From Bacteroidota bacterium (lineage in GTDB: Bacteria > Bacteroidota > Bacteroidia > JACCXN01), in contig JACCXN010000020.1 of assembly GCA_013696965.1 (NCBI GenBank), forward strand, positions 1-64,000: a DNA stretch of 64,000 nt, given 5' to 3'. The translations under genes and the position numbers were made by a program. The notes under the pieces are model-generated. The model was not told the DNA's origin and did no database searches. It saw nothing but the letters and a program-made list of their open reading frames with translations. Numbering within the stretch: the stretch's first letter is position 1; each line of letters starts with the position of its first letter. Positions 63,989 to 64,000 of this stretch are shown here, one piece after another.

Positions 63989-64000
63989 GGAAATCTTACA

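Noticed and set aside
1-64000. Defence island, prophage, secondary-metabolite cluster, tRNA or rRNA genes
   Set aside because: I saw no nucleases, recombinases, phage structural genes, NRPS/PKS modules, tRNA cloverleaf or rRNA sequence; nearly all genes are housekeeping or surface-protein genes. A tRNA scan would settle the tRNA part.

Overview
The window looks like a chromosomal piece of an AT-rich, Gram-negative member of the Bacteroidota. Evidence: proteins with type IX secretion (T9SS) C-terminal sorting domains and a PorP/SprF partner, Bacteroidota-type -7 elements (TAnnTTTG), little Shine-Dalgarno signal, ADP-heptose (LPS core) synthesis, futalosine-route menaquinone synthesis (mqnD), and a MurE with the meso-diaminopimelate motif. 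I see no phage, integrase, transposase, CRISPR array, rRNA or tRNA gene.

Layout. 1-10.3 kb: a surface/secretion block with a giant Ig-like/SprB-repeat adhesin (cut by the window edge), a PorP/SprF protein, a small secreted HMA-like protein and a 1572-residue CUB/PPC T9SS cargo. 10.4-20.8 kb: a stand-alone glutamine amidotransferase, an SpmA-SpmB fusion, alaS, an M23 peptidase, a MerR-type regulator, hldD-mqnD and another T9SS cargo. 20.9-28.4 kb: an Mla-type ABC pair, an unlisted small lipoprotein gene in front of feoA-feoB-sprT-like, an aminotransferase and a mannose-1-phosphate guanylyltransferase. 28.5-32.7 kb (minus): fumC, recX-prfB-arsC-like (prfB read through a programmed +1 frameshift) and yqeY. 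32.8-48.1 kb (minus): a compact division and cell wall (dcw) cluster mraZ-rsmH-ftsL-ftsI-murE-mraY-murD-ftsW-murG-murC-ftsQ-ftsA-ftsZ, with no murF or ddl, headed by three 10-bp-spaced MraZ-type boxes. 48.4-64 kb: an alpha/beta hydrolase, engB, a GNAT, a DUF3108 protein, tryptophan 2,3-dioxygenase, a decayed HlyD-type gene, purF, ACMSD, 3-hydroxyanthranilate dioxygenase, an atypical SDR, lysS, gpsA, a second alpha/beta hydrolase and an aminopeptidase P.

How the genes work together. The dcw genes make lipid II and the septal ring. TDO, 3-HAO and ACMSD are three steps of tryptophan catabolism through kynurenine, but kynurenine monooxygenase and kynureninase are not here. FeoA/FeoB import ferrous iron, which the two dioxygenases need as haem or non-haem iron. 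The T9SS cargo proteins and PorP/SprF form the surface layer.

The most unusual material is non-coding: a dispersed palindromic element (3742-3904 and 57416-57620), a nested inverted-repeat element (16537-16727), a paired 'CACAGAG' hairpin element whose edge seems to supply half a promoter (57664-57922), and a triplicated start codon in front of yqeY. I found no convincing new multi-gene system. The best candidates for undescribed biology are the small lipoprotein before feoA and the repeat families.
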